A stretch of DNA of 64,000 nucleotides from Jeotgalibacillus proteolyticus (lineage in GTDB: Bacteria; Bacillota; Bacilli; Bacillales; Jeotgalibacillaceae). Position 1 is the first letter of the stretch. Each line of letters starts with the position of its first letter. The stretch spans positions 248,001 to 312,000 of the forward strand of contig NZ_PREZ01000001.1 of the NCBI RefSeq assembly GCF_002926065.1. Direction: 5' to 3'. Below, piece after piece: positions 16,727-26,792 of this stretch. The notes beneath the pieces were generated by a model. The model did no database searches and was not told the DNA's origin. It saw only the letters and a program-made list of their open reading frames with translations. The position numbers and the translations under genes were made by a program.

Positions 16727-18142
16727 CTATAGGATAAACTGGCTCAGGTCCTTGTTTTTCGCTATTGTATTAAGCTTATCGTCTACATACCCCGGGGTAA
16801 TGGTAACTGTCCCTAAGGATATGTCCGACGCTTCGAAGGATAAATCCTCTAAAAGCTTTTCCATAATGGTATGGAGGCGTCTTGCTCCTATATTATCGGT
16901 ATCCTGATTTACCTGATAGGCAATTTCCGCTATTCGCAGAGTAGCATCCTTAGTGAATTCAACTTCGATGCCTTCAGTCGCCAATAGAGCTACGTATTGT
17001 TTTATTAATGCGTGATCGGGTTCCACCAAAATGCGCATAAAATCATCGACCGAAAGCTTTTGCAGCTCAACACGGATCGGAAAACGCCCTTGTAATTCAG
17101 GAATTAAATCTGACGGTTTCGCTGTATGGAAAGCCCCTGCAGCGATGAATAGCACATGATCCGTTTTAACCGGTCCGTATTTCGTTGTAACCGTTGAGCC
17201 TTCAACAATTGGCAGGATGTCCCGCTGAACACCTTCTCTTGAGACATCAGCCGAAGAGGTTCCGGAAGATTTAGAGGCGATCTTGTCAATTTCATCTATA
17301 AATATTATTCCCATTTGTTCGGCCCTGTATAAGGCATCTTGGGAAACTTCATCCATATCAATTAATTTTGAAGCCTCATCATGAATAAGAACCTTCCTTG
17401 CATCTTTTACCTTCAGCTTGCGCTTCTTCTTTTTCTTCGGCATTAGATTACTTAAGGCGTCCTGCATATTCATGCCCATTTGCTCCATGCCTGATCCCTG
17501 TAGCATATCAAACATTGAAGACATTTGCTGTTCATCTACCTCAACAGTAACATTCCACTCTTCAAGTTCACCGGCTGCAAGCCGGCTTTCCACTTCTTTG
17601 CGGCGATCCTTTATTGTTGCTTCCTCTTCCTTCTGATCTTCAGGAGCATCATTGCCTCCATCTCCATTTCCCCCAAACATCATTTCAAAAGGGTTTTTAA
17701 AGGACTGGGCTTTTTTTGCAGAAGGAACAAGAAGTTTTACAAGACGCTTATTAGCTAATTCTTCCGCTTTGCCCTGCACCGAAATCATTTTTTCTTGTTT
17801 AACAATCCGTACTGAAGTTTCCATTAAATCGCGAACCATCGACTCAACATCCCGGCCCACATAGCCTACTTCAGTAAATTTGGTCGCTTCAACCTTAATG
17901 AAGGGTGCTCCTACAAGCTTTGCAATGCGGCGGGCAATTTCTGTTTTCCCTACGCCCGTGGGTCCCATCATTAAAATGTTTTTCGGAATAATTTCCTCGC
18001 GCAGCGCATCCTCCAGAAGGTTTCTTCGGTAGCGGTTTCTAAGCGCTACTGCCACTGCTCTTTTAGCATCCTTTTGCCCAACTATATACTGATCCAGACG
18101 TTCAACAATTTGCTTTGGAGTTAATTCAGTTGTTTTTTTCAT
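16727..18142 (-). CDS. hslU: ATP-dependent protease ATPase subunit HslU (ClpY)
   Basis: AAA+ unfoldase that feeds substrates to HslV. Walker A GPTGVGKT is at residues 60-67, Walker B is IIFIDEIDK (about 273-281), and the pore loop [14 protein letters not shown] lies near residue 90. The I domain (about 110-245) is charged and holds a Lys/Arg run. The C-terminus ends DLSQFIL, like the family tail that inserts into HslV. Length 471 is normal. The start ATG follows AAAGGAGTGATACG and comes 12 bases after hslV. Confidence 0.97.
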   Translation of the reverse strand: MKKTTELTPKQIVERLDQYIVGQKDAKRAVAVALRNRYRRNLLEDALREEIIPKNILMMGPTGVGKTEIARRIAKLVGAPFIKVEATKFTEVGYVGRDVESMVRDLMETSVRIVKQEKMISVQGKAEELANKRLVKLLVPSAKKAQSFKNPFEMMFGGNGDGGNDAPEDQKEEEATIKDRRKEVESRLAAGELEEWNVTVEVDEQQMSSMFDMLQGSGMEQMGMNMQDALSNLMPKKKKKRKLKVKDARKVLIHDEASKLIDMDEVSQDALYRAEQMGIIFIDEIDKIASKSSGTSSADVSREGVQRDILPIVEGSTVTTKYGPVKTDHVLFIAAGAFHTAKPSDLIPELQGRFPIRVELQKLSVDDFMRILVEPDHALIKQYVALLATEGIEVEFTKDATLRIAEIAYQVNQDTDNIGARRLHTIMEKLLEDLSFEASDISLGTVTITPGYVDDKLNTIAKNKDLSQFIL

Positions 18143-18154
18143 CGTATCACTCCT

Positions 18155-18697
18155 TTATAACTCTTCAACCACAATGTTTGAATTCGTATATACACAAATA
18201 TCAGCTGCTACATGCAGCGCTGCATCAGCAATTTCTTTTGCCGTCATATGATCGCCGGCATGTATTTTTAAGGCACGTCCTGCAGAAAGGGCAAAATTGC
18301 CTCCAGAGCCGATCGCTAAAATGCCATCATCAGGTTCAATCACTTCTCCAGTACCTGACACCAGCAGTAAATTCTCACTGTCCATCACAATCAGCATCGC
18401 TTCAAGACGTCTTAAAACCTTATCACTGCGCCATTGCTTTGCCACTTCAACAGCTGAACGCTGAAGATTTCCATTATACTCCTGAAGCTTTCCTTCAAAC
18501 ATCTCAAAAAGTGTGAATGCGTCTGCAACTGTTCCTGCAAAACCCGCGACCACCTGGCCGTTAAACAGCTTTCTTACTTTTCGTGCTGTATGCTTCATAA
18601 CCATGGCATTCCCAAACGTAACCTGCCCGTCTCCTGCCATCGCTGAATTCCCTTTATGCTGCACAGCGAATATCGTTGTTGCATGAAACTGGTCCAT
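18155..18697 (-). CDS. hslV: ATP-dependent protease peptidase subunit HslV (ClpQ)
   Basis: Proteasome-like peptidase forming a double hexamer capped by HslU. The N-terminal nucleophile region is [16 protein letters not shown], so there is a five-residue extension before the Thr-Thr pair that is Thr1 in most bacteria. The B. subtilis enzyme has Ser directly after Met and is described as an N-terminal serine protease; here that position is Asp. The rest ([34 protein letters not shown]) is standard. The start ATG has AAGGAGGCG upstream. Length is 180 residues. Confidence 0.95.
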   Translation of the reverse strand: MDQFHATTIFAVQHKGNSAMAGDGQVTFGNAMVMKHTARKVRKLFNGQVVAGFAGTVADAFTLFEMFEGKLQEYNGNLQRSAVEVAKQWRSDKVLRRLEAMLIVMDSENLLLVSGTGEVIEPDDGILAIGSGGNFALSAGRALKIHAGDHMTAKEIADAALHVAADICVYTNSNIVVEEL

Positions 18698-18731
18698 TTA
18701 AAACGCCTCCTTATTTCAGGGTGCTTATGTA

Positions 18732-19631
18732 TTAAGCCCTTGGATGAAATGAATTGTACGTTTTCTTCAAATGTTCTTTCGTGACATGAGTATATAACTG
18801 AGTGGACGAAAGATGAGCATGCCCAAGCAGCTCCTGAACAGTTCGTAAATCAGCCCCATTATTTAACAAGTGAGTGGCAAATGTATGCCTGAGCATATGG
18901 GGATGAATGGATGAAGTCATGGAAGTCTTCTTAACTAAAGATGTCAGCATATGCCTGATCCCTCTAGGCGTTATCGCCTCGCCTCTGTTATTAATAAACA
19001 GCGCTTGGGATTGACCGTTCTTTAAAAGCTGCAGCCTTCCTTTTTCCAGATAGACTCTTATAGCTTCCCCTGCAAAATCACCAAATGGAACATACCGTTC
19101 TTTCTTTCCTTTTCCTTTAACAAGAAGGGTGGACATCACAAGATCAATATCCTTCAGCTGAATGGATGTGCATTCACTCACCCGGATTCCTGTTGCATAT
19201 AACAGTTCAAGTATTGCCTTATTTCTTAAATCAAGCGGTTTGGTTCCATTGCATACTAAAAAAAGCTGCTCCATTTCATTCTCATAAAAAAAATGAGGCA
19301 ACCTGCCCTCTTTTTTAGGATGAAGGATATACGCCAAAGGATTAGATGAGACTGCTTCTTCACGCTGTAAATAAGAAAAAAAGCTTCGCAGGCTCGAAAT
19401 CTTTCTTGAAACAGAGGCCCTGGAATATTTCTCCTGGTGAAGCTGCACTAAATACAGCTTTGCGTGGATTTCATCTGCATCCTTTAAATCCCTGACTCCT
19501 TCTTTATTTAAAAAAGTAAAGAAATAATCTAAATCATGGATATAATGTTCAATCGTTAAAGACGAAAAGTTTTTTTCTGTCTGTAAATATTGAACAAACT
19601 GCTGCTTCGCTTCTACAAATGCACTCTGCAT
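18732..19631 (-). CDS. xerC: Tyrosine recombinase XerC (CodV)
   Basis: Site-specific recombinase that acts with XerD at dif to resolve chromosome dimers. The N-terminal SAM-like DNA-binding domain (about 1-90) is followed by a catalytic domain with Arg in ATGIRVSE, Lys in VKGKGKKERYVP, HxxR in HPHMLRHTFATH, His in LLGHAHLSST and the nucleophile Tyr in TQLYTH. Length is 299 residues. The start ATG follows GAGGTGATTAA. Its link to hslV-hslU-codY is the usual cod operon. Confidence 0.95.
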   Translation of the reverse strand: MQSAFVEAKQQFVQYLQTEKNFSSLTIEHYIHDLDYFFTFLNKEGVRDLKDADEIHAKLYLVQLHQEKYSRASVSRKISSLRSFFSYLQREEAVSSNPLAYILHPKKEGRLPHFFYENEMEQLFLVCNGTKPLDLRNKAILELLYATGIRVSECTSIQLKDIDLVMSTLLVKGKGKKERYVPFGDFAGEAIRVYLEKGRLQLLKNGQSQALFINNRGEAITPRGIRHMLTSLVKKTSMTSSIHPHMLRHTFATHLLNNGADLRTVQELLGHAHLSSTQLYTHVTKEHLKKTYNSFHPRA

Positions 19632-19644
19632 TTAATCACCTCAC

Positions 19645-19677
19645 AAAAGCCTCTAAATTCTAACACGAATTAGAGGC
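19645..19677 (-). terminator. Terminator-like hairpin between trmFO and xerC
   Basis: On the minus strand GCCTCTAATTC and GAATTTAGAGGC pair around a short loop and are followed by TTTT. The T run is short, so it may act as a partial terminator between the two genes. Confidence 0.6.
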
Positions 19678-19691
19678 CTTTGCAATAAATT

Positions 19692-20999
19692 TTACACTTT
19701 TTTCACAAAGTTCTGAATTGTTTCTATCGCTCGTTCAGCATGCTTTTCTGCCCGTTCTTTCTTTCCTTTGATCTTCTCTCCAAGATCAGGGAATAGCCCA
19801 AAGTTTGCATTCATCGGCTGGAAATTTTTTGTGTTAGCCTGAGTAATATAGCGGGCCATGCTCCCAATAGCAGTTTCTGCCGGAAACAGGACAGGCTCCT
19901 CACCCAATGCAAGCTTAGCCGCATTAATACCGGCAGCCAGACCGCTTGCTGCTGATTCAACGTAACCCTCAACTCCAGTCATTTGGCCTGCAAAAAACAA
20001 GTTTTCTCTATCTTTAAATTGGTAGGTTGACTTAAGTACCTTGGGTGAATTAATAAACGTATTTCTGTGCATGACCCCGTAGCGGACAATTTCTGCGTTT
20101 TCAAGACCCGGTATTAAACGGATCACTTCTTTTTGAGGACCCCATTTCAAATGTGTCTGAAAACCAACAATGTTATACAGCGTGCCTGCTGCATCATCCT
20201 GTCTAAGCTGAACAACGGCAAAAGGTCTTTTACCTGTCTTTGGATCCTCAAGGCCTACCGGCTTCATAGGTCCAAAAAGAAGTGTTTTGCGGCCTCTTTC
20301 AGCCATTACTTCCACCGGCATACAGCCTTCAAAATAAATTTCTTTTTCAAACTCTTTCAGCGGTACAACCTCTGCTTCAATTAGTGCGTCATAAAAGGTA
20401 TTGAATTCTTCTTCTGTCATCGGACAGTTCAAATAGGCAGCTTCACCTTTATCATAACGTGATTTTAAATAAACTTTATTCATATCGATGCTGTCTTTTT
20501 CCAAAATAGGAGCTGCTGCATCGTAAAAATATAAATATTCTTCTCCTGTAAGAGCCTTCAGCTCTGCTGCCAGTCCTTCAGTCGTTAGAGGACCGGTTGA
20601 AATAATCGTAATTCCTTCAGGGATCTTTGTAATCTCTTCTGAAAATACGGTTACATTAGGGTGTCCTTTAACTTTTGACGTAACATGTCCGGCAAACTCA
20701 TGACGATCAACAGCCAGAGCCCCTCCCGCCGGTACCGCACAAGCATCCGCTGCTGAAATAATCACAGAATTAAGTGTCCGCATTTCCTCTTTAAGTACGC
20801 CAACAGCGTTTGTCAGGTTATTAGCTCTTAGCGAGTTACTGCAAACTAATTCTGCGAATTTATCTGTATGATGCGCTGCAGTCTGCCGCACTGGTCTCAT
20901 TTCGTAAAGATTTACCTGTATTCCCCGCTCCGCAAGCTGCCAAGCAGCCTCACTGCCTGCCAGTCCTGCTCCTACTACATTTACTACCGGTTTTGTCAT
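19692..20999 (-). CDS. trmFO: tRNA (uracil-5-)-methyltransferase TrmFO (folate-dependent)
   Basis: Flavoenzyme that makes ribothymidine at U54 of tRNA with methylenetetrahydrofolate as carbon donor. The FAD-binding motif [17 protein letters not shown] is at residues 10-26. Conserved blocks [28 protein letters not shown] and [18 protein letters not shown] follow. Length 435 is typical of the GidA-like short form. The start ATG is preceded by a CAGGGAGGAAG site. It lies between topA and xerC as in B. subtilis. Confidence 0.96.
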   Translation of the reverse strand: MTKPVVNVVGAGLAGSEAAWQLAERGIQVNLYEMRPVRQTAAHHTDKFAELVCSNSLRANNLTNAVGVLKEEMRTLNSVIISAADACAVPAGGALAVDRHEFAGHVTSKVKGHPNVTVFSEEITKIPEGITIISTGPLTTEGLAAELKALTGEEYLYFYDAAAPILEKDSIDMNKVYLKSRYDKGEAAYLNCPMTEEEFNTFYDALIEAEVVPLKEFEKEIYFEGCMPVEVMAERGRKTLLFGPMKPVGLEDPKTGKRPFAVVQLRQDDAAGTLYNIVGFQTHLKWGPQKEVIRLIPGLENAEIVRYGVMHRNTFINSPKVLKSTYQFKDRENLFFAGQMTGVEGYVESAASGLAAGINAAKLALGEEPVLFPAETAIGSMARYITQANTKNFQPMNANFGLFPDLGEKIKGKKERAEKHAERAIETIQNFVKKV

Positions 21000-21059
21000 T
21001 CCTTACTTCCTCCCTGTTGCGCTTTATAAAATGATGCAGTTTCCTATATTAAGCATTTA

Positions 21060-21091
21060 AAGAGCCCGGCAGACTAAACCGCCAGGACTCT
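21060..21091 (-). terminator. Terminator between topA and trmFO
   Basis: Minus strand AGAGTCCTGGCG, loop, CTGCCGGGCTCT followed by TTTAAAT forms an imperfect hairpin ten bases after the topA stop. Seven A precede it on the same strand. The plus strand has a seven-T run, but no plus-strand gene ends here. Confidence 0.65.
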
Positions 21092-21100
21092 TTTTTTGGT

Positions 21101-23182
21101 TTATTGCTGATGCTCTTCTTTATAATCACAGCTCGAGCATTGGATTTGATTTCCTTTTTTAAGCTTTTTCTCAACGAGCATTTCATTACATTTAGGGCAT
21201 GGACGGTCAATCGGCTTATCCCATGAGAGGAATTCACACTCAGGAAAACGGTCACAGCCATAGAAAATTCTTTTCTTTTTACTTTTTCTTTCGATGACAT
21301 TGCCTTCCTTACAGGTTGGACATTTCACACCGATTTCTTTTACGATCGGTTTTGTGTTGCGGCAGTCCGGGAAGTTGCTGCATGCCATGAATTTTCCGTA
21401 GCGCCCCATTTTGATGACCATCGGGTTCCCGCAAATGTCACAATCTTCACCTGCGTATTCATCTTTTATTTCTATTTTTTCCATTTCTTTTTCTGCTTTT
21501 TCAAGATGCACTTCAAAATCCTTATAGAATTCATCAATTATGTTTACCCAGTGAATTTGGCCATCTTCAACACTATCCAGATCTTTTTCCATTTTTGCTG
21601 TAAATTCCACATCAATTATTTCAGGGAAAAATTCTACGATAAGTTCAAGAACAATTTCTCCAAGTTCAGTAGGAATAAACCGCTTATTGTCGAGTGAAAC
21701 GTACCCTCTTTTTTGAATGGTATCAAGCGTAGGAGCATAAGTTGACGGTCTTCCGATACCCAATTCTTCAAGCGTTTTTACTAAACGTGCTTCTGTATAC
21801 CTTGGAGGAGGCTGAGTAAAATGCTGCTTTGGATCGATCTCTTCGGATTTCGCTGTTTCTCCTTCTTTTAAATCGGGAAGGAAGTTTTCTTTTTCATCAG
21901 ACTGATCATCATTTCCTTCAATATATACCTTCATAAACCCTGGAAATTTCACTTTTGATCCCGTTGCCCGGAACTGAACTTCTCCATTTAAAAGATCAAC
22001 GCTCATCGTATCCATCACTGCAGGCGCCATTTGACTTGCGATAAATCTTTCCCAGATCAGCTTGTAGAGACGATGCTGATCACGGCTTAAAAACGCTTTA
22101 ACCGAAGCTGGAGTTCTTAAAGCGCTTGTTGGACGTATCGCTTCGTGAGCGTCCTGGGTTTTTGCTGATTTTGATTTATCTTTTTGCGGCTCCTGCTGAA
22201 TAAACTGTTCACCATACTCTGAACGGATAATTTGACCCGCTTCCTGCTTTGCAACATCTGAAATACGTACGGAATCTGTACGCATGTATGTGATTAACCC
22301 GACTGTTCCTTCTTTTTTGCCAAGCTCAATTCCTTCGTACAGCTGTTGTGCAAGCATCATGGTCTTTCTCGCTCTGAAGTTAAGCTTTCTTGCAGCTTCC
22401 TGCTGAAGCGAGGAGGTGATAAAGGATGGCGAAGGATTTCGTTTTCGTTCTTTTTTCGTAACGTTAGAAATTGAGAAGTCCTTACCCTTTACCTGGCTTA
22501 GGACAGCCTTAACATCTTCTTCATTCTCAAGCTTCTTTTTCTTGCCATTAACCCCGTAAAAGCTCGCGTTAAAAGTATCTTTTCCTTTTTTGAACGTTCC
22601 GTCTATTGTCCAGTATTCCTCTGGCTGGAAATTTTTAATTTCATTTTCACGATCCAGGATTAAACGGACAGCAACTGATTGAACTCTTCCCGCACTTAAT
22701 CCTTTTTTAACTTTCTTCCATAAAATAGGGCTGATATTATAGCCTACCAGGCGGTCAAGTATTCTTCTTGCCTGCTGGGCATCAACACGATCCATATCTA
22801 TTTTTCTTGGATGCTTAAATGATTCCTTTATCGCATCCTTTGTAATTTCATTAAAGACAACCCGGCAATCCGAGTCTAAATCCAGATCAAGACTATGAGC
22901 CAGGTGCCATGCAATTGCCTCACCCTCACGATCCGGATCGGCCGCGAGATATACTTTTTTGGCTTTCTTTGCAGCTGATTTTAATTCTTTCAGAACCGGA
23001 CCTTTTCCCCGGATTGTTATATATCTCGGTTCAAATTTTTCTTTTACATCAACACCCATTTGGCTTTTTGGTAAATCTCTAACATGCCCCATGGATGCGC
23101 GTACTTTATACTTTTTTCCTAAATACCGCTCTATTGTTTTTGCTTTAGCGGGTGATTCAACGATCACTAAAAAATCTGCCAT
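21101..23182 (-). CDS. topA: DNA topoisomerase I
   Basis: Type IA topoisomerase that relaxes negative supercoils. The Toprim domain has [15 protein letters not shown] at residues 7-21 and [13 protein letters not shown] (about 82-94). The active-site Tyr is in [10 protein letters not shown] (about 300). The C-terminal part has three four-Cys zinc ribbons, starting at [16 protein letters not shown] and CPKCNEML, with a Lys-rich end. Length is 693 residues. It has its own promoter in the 254-base gap before dprA, so it can be expressed apart from dprA. Confidence 0.97.
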   Translation of the reverse strand: MADFLVIVESPAKAKTIERYLGKKYKVRASMGHVRDLPKSQMGVDVKEKFEPRYITIRGKGPVLKELKSAAKKAKKVYLAADPDREGEAIAWHLAHSLDLDLDSDCRVVFNEITKDAIKESFKHPRKIDMDRVDAQQARRILDRLVGYNISPILWKKVKKGLSAGRVQSVAVRLILDRENEIKNFQPEEYWTIDGTFKKGKDTFNASFYGVNGKKKKLENEEDVKAVLSQVKGKDFSISNVTKKERKRNPSPSFITSSLQQEAARKLNFRARKTMMLAQQLYEGIELGKKEGTVGLITYMRTDSVRISDVAKQEAGQIIRSEYGEQFIQQEPQKDKSKSAKTQDAHEAIRPTSALRTPASVKAFLSRDQHRLYKLIWERFIASQMAPAVMDTMSVDLLNGEVQFRATGSKVKFPGFMKVYIEGNDDQSDEKENFLPDLKEGETAKSEEIDPKQHFTQPPPRYTEARLVKTLEELGIGRPSTYAPTLDTIQKRGYVSLDNKRFIPTELGEIVLELIVEFFPEIIDVEFTAKMEKDLDSVEDGQIHWVNIIDEFYKDFEVHLEKAEKEMEKIEIKDEYAGEDCDICGNPMVIKMGRYGKFMACSNFPDCRNTKPIVKEIGVKCPTCKEGNVIERKSKKKRIFYGCDRFPECEFLSWDKPIDRPCPKCNEMLVEKKLKKGNQIQCSSCDYKEEHQQ

Positions 23183-23227
23183 TCAAAATCCTCCCTAGAG
23201 GTAAACTTTTCATAATTATTAAGTGTA

Positions 23228-23257
23228 ACTATAGTTGCATTCAATTAATTCTGTCAA
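23228..23257 (-). promoter_or_regulatory. Putative sigma-A promoter of topA
   Basis: Minus strand TTGACA (23257-23252) and TATAGT (23233-23228) are separated by 18 bases, 46 bases before the topA start. The -35 is a perfect match. The remaining sequence toward dprA is AT-rich with no hairpin or gene that I can support. Confidence 0.7.
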
Positions 23258-23436
23258 TAAGTTTCAATTTTATATGTGTTTTTTGATAAGTCGTTTCAAG
23301 CCTGTCATCAAGTGAATGAGAACGTTTTCTGCTTGAAAAATAATGCAAATTCCTTCTTATGTGAAAGAAAGCATCTGAAGCACAATGTAAACCATATTTT
23401 TTTAAAAAGCAACTATTTTAATATATATTCACAAAA

Positions 23437-24315
23437 TTAGCTTATTCCCCACTCTACAAGGATATCTTTTGCAGAAGTAACCGAAACTGCCCCTTGTTTG
23501 ATTAAATGGTTTGTTCCGGCTGACAGCTCATCGGTTATTGGTCCCGGTATGGAAAAAACATCTCTTCCTTCTTCTAAAGCCCGGTCTACCGTTATCATCG
23601 ACCCGCTTTTTATTGCGGCTTGCGTGACAAGAATCCCTCTTGTCAAACCTGCAATAATTCGATTTCTCATTGGAAAGAAATGCTTCGACGGCTTTAAATA
23701 CGGGGGGTACTCACTTATTAGCAGCTGTGAAGATTCCATAAGGTGATAAAGGTTTTTATGAGCAGACGGGTAAAGATGATCAAAACCGCTTCCGAGCACT
23801 CCAATGGTACAGCCTTTTAATGAAAGTGTGTGGGCAATTCCATCTGCACCAAGCGCCATCCCGCTTACAATGCAGATATTTCGTTCTAGCAGAGGGGGGA
23901 TTATTAACTTAAGACACTGGGCAGTATAAGCTGTTGCTTTTCTTGCCCCGATAATGCCTAAAAAGTCAGCAGCCTGCAGCTTGCTTTTGTCCCCTTTAAT
24001 ATAAAGGACCAGTGGCGGATCGTGGATTTCCTTCAGCACAGAAGGATATTCTTCGTCAAAGATTGTCATAACATGAATTTGCTGTCGAATAAGGCGCTCT
24101 TCAATAAAAGAATAAGAGAAATTGAGGTAATTTTGTTGAAGATTGAGGGATTTTTTAGGAGATAGATTTAATAATGATAAAAGGGATGGGTTAGCTTTTG
24201 AATATTTCAGGCTTGTCAGAAAGGGGTCAAGCTGGAGGAGTTTTAATGTTTGATGGTTTGACAGAGTATGATAATAATGGAGTCGTATTAAGCTTTCTCT
24301 TTTGTTTAATGTCAT
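23437..24315 (-). CDS. dprA: DNA-processing protein DprA (Smf)
   Basis: Loads RecA onto incoming single-stranded DNA during transformation. The Rossmann-fold core shows GIIGARKATAYTAQ (about 118-131), VSGMALGADGIAH (about 150-162), TIGVLGSGFDHLYPSAHK and FFPMRNRIIAGLTRGILV. The first 90 residues are a less conserved helical domain. The product is 292 residues and lacks the C-terminal winged helix of longer homologues. Start ATG with GGAGAGCAAT upstream. No other competence genes are in the window. Confidence 0.94.
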   Translation of the reverse strand: MTLNKRESLIRLHYYHTLSNHQTLKLLQLDPFLTSLKYSKANPSLLSLLNLSPKKSLNLQQNYLNFSYSFIEERLIRQQIHVMTIFDEEYPSVLKEIHDPPLVLYIKGDKSKLQAADFLGIIGARKATAYTAQCLKLIIPPLLERNICIVSGMALGADGIAHTLSLKGCTIGVLGSGFDHLYPSAHKNLYHLMESSQLLISEYPPYLKPSKHFFPMRNRIIAGLTRGILVTQAAIKSGSMITVDRALEEGRDVFSIPGPITDELSAGTNHLIKQGAVSVTSAKDILVEWGIS

Positions 24316-24339
24316 ATTGCTCTCCTTTTTGAAATAGAG

Positions 24340-24363
24340 AAAAAGCCCCTTATTACAGGGGCT
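24340..24363 (-). terminator. Rho-independent terminator after sucD
   Basis: Minus strand AGCCCCTGTAATAAGGGGCT followed by TTTT. It has a seven-base-pair GC-rich stem and begins about 15 bases after the sucD stop. Confidence 0.9.
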
Positions 24364-24377
24364 ATTCTCCGAATTTA

Positions 24378-25280
24378 TTAATGTGTTTTACATTTGTCGT
24401 AGATACCTTTTTCTTTTAATACTTTAATTAACGTTTCACCCATTACAGAAGGTGTGTCCGCTACTTTAATTCCACATTCGTTCATCACTCTGATTTTTTC
24501 CTCGGCTGTACCTTTACCACCTGAGATGATGGCGCCTGCATGGCCCATACGCTTACCAGGAGGTGCAGTAGCACCGCCAATAAAGCCGACTACCGGTTTC
24601 TTCATGTTAGCCTTTACCCACTCTGCCGCTTCTTCTTCAGCTGTTCCGCCGATTTCACCAATCATAATAACCGCATAAGTGTCTTCGTCGTTATTAAAAG
24701 CTTCTAAAGCATCGATAAAATTGGTTCCGTTTACAGGATCTCCGCCGATTCCAACTGCTGTTGACTGACCGATTCCTTCCTGAGAAAGCTGATGAACCGC
24801 TTCATAGGTCAGTGTACCTGAGCGTGAAACAACTCCTACATGGCCTTTTGTATGAATGTAGCCCGGCATGATGCCGATTTTACATTCATCAGGAGTAATG
24901 ACCCCAGGGCAGTTAGGACCAACAAGACGGGTCTTTTTACCTTCCATGTATCGTTTCACTTTAATCATGTCGATTACCGGAATATGCTCCGTGATACAAA
25001 TCGCCATATCAAGCCCGGCATCAACTGCTTCTAAGATTGCGTCGGCAGCAAAAGGAGCTGGTACATAAATGACAGAAACATTCGCGCCTGTTTCTTTTAC
25101 TGCATCTTCTACCGTGTTAAAAACAGGAACGCCTTCTGCTTCAGTTCCGCCTTTACCCGGCGTTACACCTGCAACAATTTTAGTGCCGTACTCAAGCATC
25201 TGCTTAGTATGGAACAGGGCAGTTGCACCCGTGATTCCTTGAACTAATACTTTTGTATTCTTATCAATAAAAACACTCAT
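24378..25280 (-). CDS. sucD: Succinate-CoA ligase (ADP-forming) alpha subunit
   Basis: Catalytic subunit of succinyl-CoA synthetase in the TCA cycle. It binds CoA and carries the phosphohistidine. The CoA-binding fold begins at [18 protein letters not shown]. The active-site His is in [14 protein letters not shown] (about residue 246). The conserved [13 protein letters not shown] lies at about 208-220. Length 300 is standard. The start ATG has GGGAGCATAG upstream. It follows sucC by 18 bases. Confidence 0.97.
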   Translation of the reverse strand: MSVFIDKNTKVLVQGITGATALFHTKQMLEYGTKIVAGVTPGKGGTEAEGVPVFNTVEDAVKETGANVSVIYVPAPFAADAILEAVDAGLDMAICITEHIPVIDMIKVKRYMEGKKTRLVGPNCPGVITPDECKIGIMPGYIHTKGHVGVVSRSGTLTYEAVHQLSQEGIGQSTAVGIGGDPVNGTNFIDALEAFNNDEDTYAVIMIGEIGGTAEEEAAEWVKANMKKPVVGFIGGATAPPGKRMGHAGAIISGGKGTAEEKIRVMNECGIKVADTPSVMGETLIKVLKEKGIYDKCKTH

Positions 25281-25298
25281 CTATGCTCCCTGCCTTTC

Positions 25299-26459
25299 TT
25301 AGCCTACTAATTCCACAATTTTTTGAGCGCCATCAGCCATCGTTTCAGCTGCAACGATATCAAGACCTGATTCATTCAGGATTTTCTTGCCTAATTCAAC
25401 ATTTGTTCCTTCTAAACGAACAACTAACGGCACGTTAAGTTCTACCTGTTTAGCAGCCTCAACAACGCCTTCAGCGATAATGTCACACTTCATGATGCCT
25501 CCGAAGATGTTGACAAAGATTCCTTTAACAGCTGCATCAGATAAAATAATTTTAAAAGCTTCTGTTACTTTTTCAGCTGTTGCGCCGCCCCCAACATCAA
25601 GGAAGTTAGCGGGATCTCCGCCGTAATGCTTGATAATATCCATCGTGGCCATCGCAAGTCCTGCACCATTTACCATACAGCCGATATCGCCATCAAGGGC
25701 AATATAGCTGAGGTCGTATTTTGATGCTTCGATTTCTTTTGCATCTTCCTCATCCAGATCACGGAATTCCATAACATCCTTCTGACGGTATAAGGCATTT
25801 GCATCAAAATTTAATTTTGCATCAAGTGCCATTACATTGCCGTCGCCGGTCGTTACTAAAGGATTAATTTCAGCAATCGAACAGTCTTTTTCAACAAACA
25901 TTTTATAAAGTCCCAGCATAAACTTCACTGTCTTATTAACCAGCTCTTTAGGGATATTAATATTAAACGCTACACGTCTTGCCTGGAATGCTGTTAATCC
26001 AACTACAGGATCAATTGTTTCACGGAAGATTTTTTCAGGAGTTGCTTCTGCTACTTCCTCAATTTCCGTTCCACCTTCTTCTGAAGCCATTAAAGTAATG
26101 CGTGAAGTTGCACGGTCAAGTACAAGGCCGATATAATACTCGCTTTTAATATCGCAACCTTCTTCAATAAGAATCCGTTTGATCTCTTTTCCTTCCGGGC
26201 CTGTTTGGTGTGTAACCAGCGTCTTGCCAAGAAGTTCTTTAGAATATGTACGCACATCGTCTAAATTTTTAGCAATTTTGACACCGCCAGCCTTGCCTCG
26301 CCCTCCAGCATGGATCTGTGCCTTTACTACTGTAACTGCAGAGTTAAGTTCTTTTGCTGCTTCCACCGCATCTTTCGGTGTAAATGCAACAAACCCGCGC
26401 GGGACGGATACCCCATATTTTCTGAGGAGTTCCTTTCCTTGGTACTCATGGATATTCAT
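25299..26459 (-). CDS. sucC: Succinate-CoA ligase (ADP-forming) beta subunit
   Basis: ATP-grasp subunit that binds nucleotide and succinate. [20 protein letters not shown] marks the N-terminus, [14 protein letters not shown] (about 45-58) the nucleotide region, and [14 protein letters not shown] and [17 protein letters not shown] the C-terminal ligase part. The start is ATG 26459, with TAGGAGGATGGAAC before it; the frame stays open six codons upstream but without similarity. Length is 386 residues. A promoter lies about 50 bases upstream. Confidence 0.97.
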   Translation of the reverse strand: MNIHEYQGKELLRKYGVSVPRGFVAFTPKDAVEAAKELNSAVTVVKAQIHAGGRGKAGGVKIAKNLDDVRTYSKELLGKTLVTHQTGPEGKEIKRILIEEGCDIKSEYYIGLVLDRATSRITLMASEEGGTEIEEVAEATPEKIFRETIDPVVGLTAFQARRVAFNINIPKELVNKTVKFMLGLYKMFVEKDCSIAEINPLVTTGDGNVMALDAKLNFDANALYRQKDVMEFRDLDEEDAKEIEASKYDLSYIALDGDIGCMVNGAGLAMATMDIIKHYGGDPANFLDVGGGATAEKVTEAFKIILSDAAVKGIFVNIFGGIMKCDIIAEGVVEAAKQVELNVPLVVRLEGTNVELGKKILNESGLDIVAAETMADGAQKIVELVG

Positions 26460-26504
26460 GTTCCATCCTCCTATCAAACTCTTTTGAAAATAGACTGCGC
26501 TTTC

Positions 26505-26533
26505 ATTGTATTAAATGACAGGTCCTGTGTCTA
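26505..26533 (-). promoter_or_regulatory. Putative sigma-A promoter of sucCD
   Basis: Minus strand TAGACA (26533-26528) and TACAAT (26510-26505) are exactly 17 bases apart, 45 bases before sucC. No catabolite or CodY site could be confidently recognised next to it. Confidence 0.65.
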
Positions 26534-26587
26534 CCGTTTATGACGAACTTGTGAAAAAAGCGACAAAGTTTTATTTCAATCGCTTGG

Positions 26588-26792
26588 TTAAAAACGATAT
26601 CGAATAGCATAAGTTTTTCTTTTAATTTCCTCAAAGCAGACAGCAGCGCCACTATTAAGCTCTTTAAGCGTGTCAAAAAAGTTTTTAGGGGAATTGGACT
26701 GCGATTTGTTCAAACGCCTTTAAATAGGCGTCAAAGGATAATTCCGTCAGCCCGGTCCTTTCAATGCCAGAATCGAATTTATTTTTACTCAT
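26588..26792 (-). pseudogene. Small unidentified reading frame, apparently frameshifted
   Basis: A frame opens at ATG 26792, overlapping the rnhB stop (ATGAGTAA). It reads MSKNKFDSGIERTGLTELSF and so on for 35 codons, and stops at TAA 26687-26685 just after a run of four C. If one C were absent the frame would continue PKNFFDTLKELNSGAAVCF to a stop at 26588, giving about 67 residues. I do not recognise the product. The overlapping start suggests it was translated with rnhB. It may be a remnant, a 35-residue peptide gene, or carry a base error. Confidence 0.4.
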
